Shown: in pieces, positions 18,285 to 29,887 of the stretch
Position numbering within the stretch: the first letter of the stretch is position 1
How the letters are laid out: each line of letters begins with the position of its first letter
Assembly: GCF_002727185.1 (NCBI RefSeq)
Contig: NZ_NIZW01000001.1
Location: 558,001-622,000 of the forward strand
DNA length: 64,000 nucleotides
From: Rhodopirellula bahusiensis
GTDB lineage: Bacteria; Planctomycetota; Planctomycetia; Pirellulales; Pirellulaceae
Reading direction: 5' to 3'
Notes under the pieces: generated by a model
The model's input: only the letters and a program-made list of their open reading frames with translations
Databases searched by the model: none
What the model was told of the DNA's origin: nothing
Program-made: the position numbers and the translations under genes

Positions 18285-19319
18285 ATGATTGCCAACGCTC
18301 GTCTTTCGATTCGCTGTAGTGCCGCATTGTTCGGGTTGCTGATCGCTTCTCCCGTCTGGGCTCAAACCGACCGTCTGTACCCAAGCGGCAGCGACGTTGT
18401 TCTGGGAAAGATCAAATCCATCAGCAAAAACGGCATCGTGATGACGGTGTCCGGCAAGGACCAAACGTTCAATGCGGGTGCAATTGAAAAAGTCCTCTTC
18501 CAAGGCGACCCCAGCGAACTGACACAGGGACGCGAATTCGCATTGGACAACCAATTCGATCAAGCAATCGCGGAACTCAAATCAGTTGATACGGGGAAGC
18601 TCAATCGCGAACCGCAGAAAGTGGACTTCGCTTACTACGTGATGTACTGCCAAGCCCGACAAGCCTTGTCGGGCAATGGCGACTTGCGAGCCTCAGCAAC
18701 CGCCGCACTCAACTTCATCAAGCAAAACACGGACTCGTTCCATTTCTATGACACCGCGAAGCTGCTCGGCGACTTGGCGGTCGAGTTGGGCTCCTACGAC
18801 CAAGCCTCCAAGTACTACGGGTCCCTCCGAAACGCTCCGTCGGCTGAGACAAAGATTGAATCGCTGTATCTGAATGCTTTGGTGAAGTTGGCGCAGAACA
18901 ACGACGCCGACGCCGCGAGTGACCTGCAAAAAATCGTGAACATCGGCGTTCAATCGCCCGAAGGTGCACGCCTGCAAACTCTCGCCAAAGCCGCCCTTGC
19001 CATCGCGACAGCAAAGCAAGGAAAGGGACAAGAGGCGCTCGACATGGTCAACGAGCTCATCGCGAAATTGAATCCGATCGACACGGAAACAGCCGCCGAG
19101 ATCTACAACGCTCAAGGAGCCAGCTACGCGGCGATGGGCGACAACGAAGGTGCCTTGCTCGCCTACCTCCACACACAGTTGATGTTCTCGACTCATCCTG
19201 GCCCTCACTCGGAAGCCCTCAAGCAACTTGCCGACCTGTGGACCAAAGTCGGCAAACCCGACCGCGCCGCCGAAGCCCGCTCCGAACTGCAACAACGCTA
19301 CCCCGGCCTGAGCGGCTGA
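18285..19319 (+). CDS. Secreted TPR-like protein with N-terminal beta module
   Basis: The 344-residue product begins with a signal peptide ending at PVWAQ. Next is a ~45-residue beta-rich unit (DVVLGKIKSISKNGIVMTV, ending in an AIEKVLF strand) similar to the repeated units of the thioredoxin protein at the left edge. The remainder is helical TPR-like sequence, including TAAEIYNAQGASYAAMGDNE and a C-terminal KPDRAAEARSELQQRYPG. It is probably a periplasmic scaffold working with the upstream large TPR protein, with which it shares strand and close spacing. A clear terminator lies about 60 bases after its stop. Confidence 0.78.
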   Translation: MIANARLSIRCSAALFGLLIASPVWAQTDRLYPSGSDVVLGKIKSISKNGIVMTVSGKDQTFNAGAIEKVLFQGDPSELTQGREFALDNQFDQAIAELKSVDTGKLNREPQKVDFAYYVMYCQARQALSGNGDLRASATAALNFIKQNTDSFHFYDTAKLLGDLAVELGSYDQASKYYGSLRNAPSAETKIESLYLNALVKLAQNNDADAASDLQKIVNIGVQSPEGARLQTLAKAALAIATAKQGKGQEALDMVNELIAKLNPIDTETAAEIYNAQGASYAAMGDNEGALLAYLHTQLMFSTHPGPHSEALKQLADLWTKVGKPDRAAEARSELQQRYPGLSG

Positions 19320-19376
19320 TCAAAGCTAAGCATCGCCAGCAACGTGCTGCACACAGCTCGAAGCTGAATTCACGCC

Positions 19377-19405
19377 AAGCCACCGCTCCACCGCGGTGGC
19401 TTTTT
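19377..19405 (+). terminator. Intrinsic terminator after the TPR gene pair
   Basis: A ten-base perfect stem (AAGCCACCGC, 19377-19386, with GCGGTGGCTT, 19393-19402), a six-base loop and a run of five T. It ends the transcript of 18285-19319. Confidence 0.85.
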
Positions 19406-19900
19406 CGTGTCCATGCGGAGGGATGTCACTGTCACGAAAAGCCGATCTTTGCCGGACAAGAGAAAGGTCCAGACAATCTACACCGTGCAATCTATCGAGT
19501 GACGCTCTATCTCACCTGCATTCGTTGCCTATCCTCGCACCTGAGTTAAAACCGCCAGACGGCACGCATAAAAGACGCATTCGCACTTTTCGAGAAAATG
19601 ATTTGCGACGCGATCTCGGTGGAGCGGCACGCCTGAACACCCGTTTTAGCCGCTTCCACGCATCATTCACTCAAAATCGGCTCGCCAGGCTCGATAAACG
19701 CTCAAACTTCCCATCACGCTCAAAATTTTTTTGCTGGTGGACGAAAGACGCACCGCCACTACAAAATTTCTTAGGGAAACGCCTTCCCCCTTAGCGAATG
19801 AAGCCGCAAATCGCTCTTTTCACGGTGTGCGCAGGGACTAGTTTGAATCGCAAAGGCGGTTCGTTGGTCAGCTTTTCCTCATCTCATTCTCGGCAGATTC
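19406..19900. other. Intergenic region with no gene seen
   Basis: About 495 bases between a terminator and the small lipoprotein gene. It is locally AT-rich (for example around 19720-19740). A frame of about 130 codons exists here but has no ribosome binding site, family resemblance or signal and is not called. The region probably carries the promoter for the surface genes that follow. Confidence 0.5.
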
Positions 19901-20074
19901 ATGCAAGCTCCCATTCTTCGACTCGCTGTACTTCTTGTTGCTCTCAGCACACTCGCTGGCTGTGGCGGCAGCGGCGATGGAACCACCTACCTTCCGGTGG
20001 AGCCTCCGACCGAGGAAGAGCGAGCCGCTGCGGATGCCTACACCAAGCAGATGACAGAACGACCAGGAAACTGA
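19901..20074 (+). CDS. Small 57-residue lipoprotein
   Basis: ATG at 19901 to TGA at 20072-20074. The product starts [20 protein letters not shown] and continues with Cys21, so LAGC is a good lipobox and the mature lipoprotein is about 37 residues. It is short, Gly/Ser-rich after the cysteine and acidic ([19 protein letters not shown]). It lies 80 bases upstream of the DUF1559 gene on the same strand. Tiny lipoproteins next to DUF1559 genes are common in planctomycetes, which supports it being real. Its role is unknown; it may anchor or assist the DUF1559 protein. Confidence 0.75.
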   Translation: MQAPILRLAVLLVALSTLAGCGGSGDGTTYLPVEPPTEEERAAADAYTKQMTERPGN

Positions 20075-20154
20075 CCCTCCTCGATTCGATTCCTGACTTC
20101 GGTAAGCAGGGTCGAATCTCGTCGCATTCTCATTTTCTTTCCAAGAGGTATCAG

Positions 20155-21363
20155 ATGACCTTTTCCCGGCCACCGATTGCACACAGATTGTCGAGAGGTT
20201 TCACGCTCGTCGAACTTCTCGTCGTGATTGCAATCATCGGTGTCTTAGTCGGCTTGTTGCTCCCGGCCGTCCAGTCCGCTCGCGAGGCGGCTCGACGAAT
20301 GAGTTGCAGCAACAACTTCAAACAGATCGGACTCGGACTTCACAACTACGAGTCCGCATACAACCGCTTGCCAATGAATGCTGGCGGAACGAAATCAGGC
20401 GGCTCCGGCCCCAACAACTCACTTTGGTTGAGCTGGACCATCGGCGTGCTTCCGTTCATTGAACAACAAGGTTTGTGGGAGCAGATCAGCAATCCCTACG
20501 GCTTTGAACGAGACCGAGTCACACCAATCACTCCTCCCTACCCTTCGATGGGACCTCCACCATGGGAGGAGTTCTATGCACCTTGGTTGACCCAGGTTCA
20601 AACGTATCGCTGCCCCAGCGACCCGGCTCAAATCGTTGCCGGCAAGGTTGCCTTCAGCAACTACGCCGCCTGTGCTGGCGATGCAATCAAAGAACAGCAT
20701 CACTCCGGTATCTGGCACGATGGACGCACTGGATCGGAAGGCGGCTGGTCTTCGTGGTCGGTGGAGAACGTCGGGCGTTGGGGCCGAGGAGCATTTCACG
20801 CTCGGCACTTCACTCGTTTTCGCGATTTCCAAGATGGATTGAGCAACACGATCATGTGTGGTGAAAACGCTGCGGACATCGGACAACAGCGTGAGGTCAT
20901 CACCACTTGCTTGATCGATGGTGATGTCGAACGCCGTTCACCCAACTATTACGAGACCTCCGGTGCGTTGGATCCCGACCGACCTGGTTACTGGGCCGAG
21001 TCCGCCACGTTGGACAACAACCTGAATCACGGTCGTGGTCGTCGTTGGTCCGATGGCCGTCCTCAGTCGTCGGTGATCGTGACCATCCGTCCGCCAAACA
21101 GTTACAACGTGGTCGAAAACCACGGCAGTCGTGGTTTGCTGAGTGCATCCAGTCGACACGCCGGCGGTGTCCACGTGCTGATGGGTGACGGTGCGGTGAA
21201 GTTCATCACTGAATCGATTGATTCCGGTGACCAAACTCATGTGCCATACGGCGAGCCCAATCCGGGATCCACGGACCTGGGCGCTGGTCGCGCAAGCCCA
21301 TACGGTGTTTGGGGAGCTCTCGGCACCAAGGCATCTCGTGAAGTCATTAGCGAAGAATTCTAA
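20155..21363 (+). CDS. DUF1559 protein with prepilin-type N terminus
   Basis: The ATG at 20155 has AGAGG upstream and starts a class III prepilin leader. Cleavage is expected after Gly15 (RLSRG), leaving [20 protein letters not shown] with the conserved Glu at position 5 of the mature protein. The 402-residue product then matches the DUF1559 pattern ([25 protein letters not shown]). It ends with the H-x9-DG motif (His335, in [13 protein letters not shown]). Such proteins are among the most expanded families in planctomycetes and are thought to be processed by a prepilin peptidase and assembled at the cell surface. It is flanked by a small lipoprotein before and a CRTAC1-like lipoprotein after, with a terminator between it and the latter. 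Confidence 0.95.
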   Translation: MTFSRPPIAHRLSRGFTLVELLVVIAIIGVLVGLLLPAVQSAREAARRMSCSNNFKQIGLGLHNYESAYNRLPMNAGGTKSGGSGPNNSLWLSWTIGVLPFIEQQGLWEQISNPYGFERDRVTPITPPYPSMGPPPWEEFYAPWLTQVQTYRCPSDPAQIVAGKVAFSNYAACAGDAIKEQHHSGIWHDGRTGSEGGWSSWSVENVGRWGRGAFHARHFTRFRDFQDGLSNTIMCGENAADIGQQREVITTCLIDGDVERRSPNYYETSGALDPDRPGYWAESATLDNNLNHGRGRRWSDGRPQSSVIVTIRPPNSYNVVENHGSRGLLSASSRHAGGVHVLMGDGAVKFITESIDSGDQTHVPYGEPNPGSTDLGAGRASPYGVWGALGTKASREVISEEF

Positions 21364-21402
21364 GTTCGCTCTCAAAGTAGATCGATGACTCGCTTGAATT
21401 TT

Positions 21403-21450
21403 AAAGGATGCATTGCCCCTGCTTCGGTGGTGACAATGCATCCTTTTTTT
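21403..21450 (+). terminator. Intrinsic terminator of the DUF1559 gene
   Basis: A 13-base perfect stem (AAAGGATGCATTG, 21403-21415, with CAATGCATCCTTT, 21434-21446) followed by a T-run to 21450. The right arm contains an in-frame ATG (21436) of the next gene; its place in the hairpin argues against use as a start. Confidence 0.88.
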
Positions 21451-21462
21451 GTGCTCTTTCGA

Positions 21463-24400
21463 ATGAGTTTTCAACGTTGTTGTTTGTTGAGCTGTTTCGT
21501 GATGGCGATCTTGGGCTGCTCTCACGAATCCAGTTCTGATTTGGCGACAAACGATACAACGATCCAGCCCGACACCTCGACCAAACAAACACTCAGTCAG
21601 AATGATCGTTCCAAAAAGACGACTGCAACGTTGACTCTCGAAGATGATCTGGACCAAGCCGCGAACCTGATCGCTGCCAAGCGTTTGGCCGAGGCACAAA
21701 GCTTGCTCAAACGATGCTTCGTCACCGACCCGGAAAATCTTCGAGCACTTGAACTCAGCGGTGATCTGCTTTGGGTCGGCAACCAACCCGACGAAGCCAT
21801 CGCAATGTACCGGTCGATGCTGGACCTTCCGTCCGATGCTCCTCGGCCTCTCTACAGCAAGACCATCGACGCTTGCCTGCAAAATGGCCGTCCGTTCACC
21901 GCGGTCGAAATTCTGAAGCAAGCCATCGACGCTTACCCCAAACACACACAATTTCACTATGACATCGCCGGAATTTCAGCGGCGATCGGTGTGGTGGATG
22001 AATCAATCCCGTCGCTCAAGACATTGATCCGGCACGGACTGGAGGATGTCGAAACCCTCGTCATCGCGTCCAACCCCGACCGAGTCAAACCGGACTGGGA
22101 GTATCTGTATGAGCTCGTCCGTCGTTATCCGGGGAGCGAAGAATTGCAACTCGGTTTGGCATCGATCGACTTTTCCAACCTTCGCTACGGTGATGCCGCT
22201 GAAAAACTTGAGTTGTTGCTTGATCGCCAACCGAACTTCGACAAAGCTCGGCTGCTGCACGGAAGGTGCTTGGTCGAAATGAACGACGGAGAAAAACTGC
22301 AGGAATGGCTCACGAAACTGCCCGATCACCTTCGAGACAATGCGATGTATTGGTACGTCGCGGGCCGCTGGGCACAAAGCCAACAAAACTACCCGCAAGC
22401 CTGCCACGCCTTTTGGTCGGCATTGAATCACGACCCCACGCACTTTCGTGCGATGACGGATTTGCACCAATCCCTACTGCAAACCGATCGCACCGAAGAA
22501 GCGAGGAAAGTTGCGGAAGTGGTCGAACTGGAAACACAACTTCGAAGCCAGCTCGATGACTTCTTCGCCGCCGAACAAAATTCGCAGCGCATCTCACTTG
22601 CGGTGGCTGAAACGCTTCAGCAACTTGGGCGGCAATGGGAAGCAGACGCTTGGGCCCGGATGGGCGTCAAGATGACGAACGAACCCATTGCGAATTCGGT
22701 TGCGAAGCTGAAGGCCATTCGGGATCGACTCACTGTCAAAACGCCTTGGCAGAAGCCGTCGATGAATCTCGCAAGCAGCATCGATCTTTCTACCATGCCG
22801 ACGCTGGAATGGGAGTTCAGCAACACGCAGAACAGGTCGATCAAGCAGCGTTCCCAACGGCCACCGGTGTTGGCTAATCAAGCTATCAAAATGGGTTACG
22901 AGCACACATCCATCCCTGGGCTAGAAATTGGGAAGCATGGATTCTGGATCTACCAAGCCCTCGGTGGTGGCATCTCGATCGTCGACTTCGACTTAGATGG
23001 TTGGCCTGATTTGGCTTCCGCGGTCTTGGATGGGAAACCGCTAAAGCGTGAGTCGTCGCCCAATGAACTGCACCGAAACCTGAACGGCAAGTTCGTTTCC
23101 TGTTGTTCCGAGGCCGGGTACAACGACATTGGTTTTGGACAAGGGATCGCGGTTGGCGATGTCAACGGCGATGGTTTCCCTGATCTTTACGATTCCAACA
23201 TCGGCGAAAGCCGGTACTACCAGAACAACGGCGATGGCACCTTCACCGACCTGACGGAACAGCTCGGTATCTCGGGAAGCCGTTGGGCCACGTCGGTCGT
23301 GATCGCGGATTTTGATTCCGACGGGAACGCTGACATTTTTGAAACGTGCTACTGCGGCGGGACCGATCCCTACACCGAGCACTGTGGTGGCGACAGCGAA
23401 GTGGTGACGTGTTCGCCGCTCAAATTCGATGCCGAATCAGATGTGCTGTGGCGTGGACAAGCCACACTCGGTGTCACCAACTCGAGTGATCAACTGGGCC
23501 CGGTCGCCGCCCCCGGTCGCGGGCTGGGGTTGGTGACCGGGTTTCTTGACGAAGCCCCGGGACTGGATTGCTACGTCGCCAATGACATGTCCGCGAATCA
23601 TTTGTGGTCCGCATCCAGCAGCAACTCCAAAAAGCTACTGAGAGAACAAGGCACCATTCGCGGCTTGGGGCTGAGCGGAATTTCGAAGGCTCAGGCCTCG
23701 ATGGGTATCGCGGCGGCGGACCCGGATCACGATGGCGACATCGACTTTTATGTCACTCACTTCACGACCGACTACAACACATTCTACGAACAAGTCGCTC
23801 CGGGTAGCTGGGTCGACCGGACCGTGCAAAAAGGCTTGCTCGATCCAACAATGCGCTTGCTTGGGTTCGGAACCCAGTGGGTCGACCTCGGCAACCGAAA
23901 CTCGCTGCAACTTTTTGTGGCCAACGGACACGTCAACCAAGTCGAACAGTCAGCTGAAGCGTTTCGAATGCCTCCGCAATTATTCGATCAAGACGCTGAC
24001 GGACGCTGGAACCAGCTTGATGCGGATCAGATGGGTCAGTACTTTCAATCCAGTCATCTCGGCCGAGCAGTCGCGATCGCCGACCTGAACCGTGATCACC
24101 GAAACGATCTGGCCGTCTCGCACGTCGACACTCCCAATGCGTTGTTAATCAACGAATCTCCCGATGTTGGCTCGGCGATTCGTTTCTATCTAAAAGCCAC
24201 TCAATCGCACCGCGACGCGATCGGAGCAAAGGTTTCGTTGACACTCAATGGTCATGAGCACGTTTATCAACTGCTGGCTGGGAACGGATTCATGTGTGCT
24301 AACGAGTGCTGCCTTCACGTGGGCTTAGGTGACGAAGCCATCGCAACCAATGTCACGGTGACATGGCCTTCTGGCAAAACGCAGCCCCTTGGAAATCTCG

Positions 24401-24504
24401 ACGCCGATCGCGACTACCTGCTCATTGAAGACCAATCGGCCTTCGAGATTGCAGACCAAGTGGCACACGGTGCCGCCCCGGTAGGGGCCGTCGAAACGGA
24501 ATGA
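21463..24504 (+). CDS. CRTAC1-like lipoprotein: TPR region, FG-GAP/VCBS repeats, ASPIC/UnbV domain (copy 1)
   Basis: The start at 21463 is preferred. It gives a compact lipoprotein signal ending AILGC (Cys19), whereas upstream ATGs at 21385 and 21436 precede or lie in a terminator hairpin. The 1013-residue product has an N-terminal helical TPR region, then FG-GAP/VCBS beta-propeller repeats with Ca-binding-like loops (DLDLDGWPDL, GDVNGDGFPDL, ADFDSDGNADIF, DPDHDGDIDF). It ends with an ASPIC/UnbV domain (QLLAGNGFMCANECC and VTWPSGKTQPLGNL). These proteins are surface-exposed and probably bind proteins or glycans. A paralogue of the same layout is at 38861-41977. Confidence 0.9.
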   Translation: MSFQRCCLLSCFVMAILGCSHESSSDLATNDTTIQPDTSTKQTLSQNDRSKKTTATLTLEDDLDQAANLIAAKRLAEAQSLLKRCFVTDPENLRALELSGDLLWVGNQPDEAIAMYRSMLDLPSDAPRPLYSKTIDACLQNGRPFTAVEILKQAIDAYPKHTQFHYDIAGISAAIGVVDESIPSLKTLIRHGLEDVETLVIASNPDRVKPDWEYLYELVRRYPGSEELQLGLASIDFSNLRYGDAAEKLELLLDRQPNFDKARLLHGRCLVEMNDGEKLQEWLTKLPDHLRDNAMYWYVAGRWAQSQQNYPQACHAFWSALNHDPTHFRAMTDLHQSLLQTDRTEEARKVAEVVELETQLRSQLDDFFAAEQNSQRISLAVAETLQQLGRQWEADAWARMGVKMTNEPIANSVAKLKAIRDRLTVKTPWQKPSMNLASSIDLSTMPTLEWEFSNTQNRSIKQRSQRPPVLANQAIKMGYEHTSIPGLEIGKHGFWIYQALGGGISIVDFDLDGWPDLASAVLDGKPLKRESSPNELHRNLNGKFVSCCSEAGYNDIGFGQGIAVGDVNGDGFPDLYDSNIGESRYYQNNGDGTFTDLTEQLGISGSRWATSVVIADFDSDGNADIFETCYCGGTDPYTEHCGGDSEVVTCSPLKFDAESDVLWRGQATLGVTNSSDQLGPVAAPGRGLGLVTGFLDEAPGLDCYVANDMSANHLWSASSSNSKKLLREQGTIRGLGLSGISKAQASMGIAAADPDHDGDIDFYVTHFTTDYNTFYEQVAPGSWVDRTVQKGLLDPTMRLLGFGTQWVDLGNRNSLQLFVANGHVNQVEQSAEAFRMPPQLFDQDADGRWNQLDADQMGQYFQSSHLGRAVAIADLNRDHRNDLAVSHVDTPNALLINESPDVGSAIRFYLKATQSHRDAIGAKVSLTLNGHEHVYQLLAGNGFMCANECCLHVGLGDEAIATNVTVTWPSGKTQPLGNLDADRDYLLIEDQSAFEIADQVAHGAAPVGAVETE

Positions 24505-24536
24505 GATGAGGCTCGGCGGTTGAGGGTTGCCCGACG

Positions 24537-24558
24537 GAACAGTTGAGGACAACTGTTC
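24537..24558. repeat. Palindrome GAACAGTTG-AGGA-CAACTGTTC
   Basis: Nine-base perfect stem, four-base loop, between two convergent genes. Its core matches the palindrome at 12502-12529, which occupies the same kind of site. Confidence 0.8.
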
Positions 24559-24581
24559 TACTCTGACTCCGCTCATCCACC

Positions 24582-24884
24582 TCACAATCGTCCCGTCTTA
24601 TATCGATCCGCGAGCGAATCCAGATCGGAAGCCGTCCACCAGCGTCCTGTGACGGACGCAATCAACATCTGCAGGCCGAACAGCGAATAAAACAATGCGA
24701 AACAGAAGTTCCCCCAGTTCAATGGGAGCGCATTGGCGACAGCAAGCCGAATCGTAAGCACGCCCAAAATCGCAGCGAGGATACGAAAGGGCCACCGAGT
24801 CGACTGAGAGTCCGGAGCACCCCACGGTTCTGCATTGACGCGTTGGCTGCTGGTTGAATCAAACGGATCTTCGTTGTTATGCAT
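24582..24884 (-). CDS. Small hypothetical membrane protein
   Basis: A 100-residue product: a polar N terminus, then two hydrophobic segments (FRILAAILGVLTIRLAVANAL and FCFALFYSLFGLQMLIASVTG) with a short loop between, and a charged C-terminal tail. No family recognised. It follows the DUF1501 gene on the same strand with a 52-base gap, so it may be the last gene of that operon. It is convergent with the CRTAC1-like gene. The coding call rests on the membrane-protein composition. Confidence 0.6.
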   Translation of the reverse strand: MHNNEDPFDSTSSQRVNAEPWGAPDSQSTRWPFRILAAILGVLTIRLAVANALPLNWGNFCFALFYSLFGLQMLIASVTGRWWTASDLDSLADRYKTGRL

Positions 24885-24936
24885 GGGTCCGAATCCGATG
24901 TGTCTTCAAAAACTCTTTCTCGCAAGGCAAATCATC

Positions 24937-26405
24937 TCACGCGAACATGTCCGTCACGATTCGTGAGGGCTGGGTCACGTTGGACAATCGTTGCGGCAGG
25001 CCCTGGCTCATGTAGGTCAACTTGTGGTGATCGATGCCCAGCAGATGCTGAAGGGTCGCGTGCAAGTCGTGAGGCGAAACCTTGTTCTCGACCGCCTCAT
25101 AACCGATGTCGTCGGTGTGCCCGATCGAAACGCCGGGTTTGATTCCGCCGCCCGCAAACCACATCGTGAAAGCGCCGGGATTGTGGTCGCGACCAATCAA
25201 CTTCATCTCGCGACCGCCGCGATTCTCTCGCATCGGCGTTCGTCCAAACTCACCGCCCCAGACAACCAGCGTGTCTTCCAACAGGCCACGTTGATCCAAA
25301 TCTTTCAGCAGCGCCGTCATCGGTTGGTCGACTTCACGGCAACGATCGTGGAACCCTTTGTTGATCGCTTCGTTGGCTCCGGCACCGTGTGAGTCCCAAC
25401 CCCAGTGGAAAAGTTGAATGAAACGCACGTCGCGTTCCGCCAACCGGCGAGCGAGCAAGCAGTTGTTCGCGAATGATTCCTCACCGGGTTTGGTGCCGTA
25501 CATTGCATGAACGTCGGCGGTTTCCTGACTCAGATCAAATGCTTCAGTCGCACTGGTCTGCATCCGGAACGCCATTTCATACTGAGAAATTCGCGTCAGA
25601 ACCTCGGCGTCGCCGGTTTGCTCAAACGTTTCTCGATTGAGCTTCGCCAGGGTATCCAGAGCACGTCGTCGCTGGATGCGACTGACGCCTTCCGGGTTAG
25701 AAAGGTACAAGACTGGGTCGCCTTTGCTGCGGCACTGGACACCTTGATGCACGGAAGGCAGAAAGCCCGATCCCCAAACGCTCTTCCCGGCGGACGGTGT
25801 TTTTCCGCCGGAGACCAAGACAACAAACCCGGGCAGGTTCTGGTTCTCACTGCCGAGGCCATACATCGTCCATGCACCAAAGGACGCCGAACCAAGATTC
25901 TGACTGCCGGTGTGCAACAGCAACTGTGCCGGTGCGTGATTGAACTGGGTCGTGTGCATCGATTTGACGAAGCAGACTTTGTCGACGACCGATTGGAAGT
26001 GCGGCAAACGATCGGAAACCCAAGCCCCACTTTCACCATGCTGGGCGAATGGAAACTGCGGTCCCAGCATTTTGGGCACGCCCTGAATGAACGCGAAACG
26101 CTTTCCTTCCAAGAAGCTGGCCGGCGTGTCTTTCCCATCCAGTTGCTGCAAATCGGGTTTGTAGTCAAACAATTCCAACTGGCTCGGTCCACCCGCCATG
26201 TGCAGGAAGATCACACGTTTGGCTTTGGGTGGAAAGTGCGGTGCCAACCTCGGTGCTGCGTCACTGGATTGCGCGGCATCACCGTGGACCGGATTGGCTT
26301 GACTGCCCAACCACATCCCAGCCAAACCAAGCGAACAGTTTTGCAAAAAATGGCGCCGCGTTTGCCATTGCAACAAACCAAGACGCGCGGAGTCGTTGAG
26401 AGGAT

Positions 26406-26409
<4 letters not shown>
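24937..26409 (-). CDS. DUF1501 protein (exported, sulfatase-like fold)
   Basis: The 490-residue protein has a Tat-like signal (TRRHFLQNCSLGLAGMWLG). Family hallmarks follow: KAKRVIFLHMAGGPSQLELFDYKP near the N terminus, VVWGGEFGRTP and GRDHNPGAFTMWFAGGG near the C terminus. DUF1501 proteins belong to the alkaline-phosphatase/sulfatase-like superfamily and occur almost always next to a PSCyt/DUF1553 gene in planctomycetes, as here. The start ATG overlaps the stop of the upstream gene (ATGA, 26406-26409), so the two are translated together. Substrate unknown; export to the periplasm is likely. Confidence 0.93.
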
Positions 26410-29531
<3,122 letters not shown>

Positions 29532-29887
29532 GGAGGGAGTTGAGGCGGGTTTCTGGGCGGAATCAGAACGTCTGTATTATAGCGGCGTTGGGGATTCTTT
29601 CAGGAGAACTCGTTCGTTTCACGGAAACGCCCGTGAAACCGCACAAACAGCTGCAAAACCGAAAAAGGCACAGCCCTGGCAAGGCAGGCGATTCCAGTTG
29701 GCTTTTCCGAAAGCGTTGAACGTAACGATTTTTCTGATTTTGATGTTTTTAGATGCAGGATCTCAACAATCTGGGTCGATACGAGTGGTGAGCCGGTGAT
29801 TCTCGACCGACGGCGCGACCGACATGCATTTGTCGGTCAGCCCAACGGGGTCGAGCCTCACCTCCCCCCCGACTCCAGCATTGATGG
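29532..29887. promoter_or_regulatory. Divergent intergenic region between PSCyt and BBP7 genes
   Basis: About 356 bases between two genes reading away from each other, so promoters for both should lie here. It includes an AT-rich part (about 29715-29760) and a perfect eight-base hairpin GACCGACA-TGCATT-TGTCGGTC (29817-29838) about 50 bases before the BBP7 start. No precise promoter can be assigned. Confidence 0.45.

Noticed and set aside
19396-19794. Open frame of about 130 codons between the TPR and lipoprotein genes
   Set aside because: It starts inside the terminator, has a basic non-protein-like composition and no ribosome binding site.
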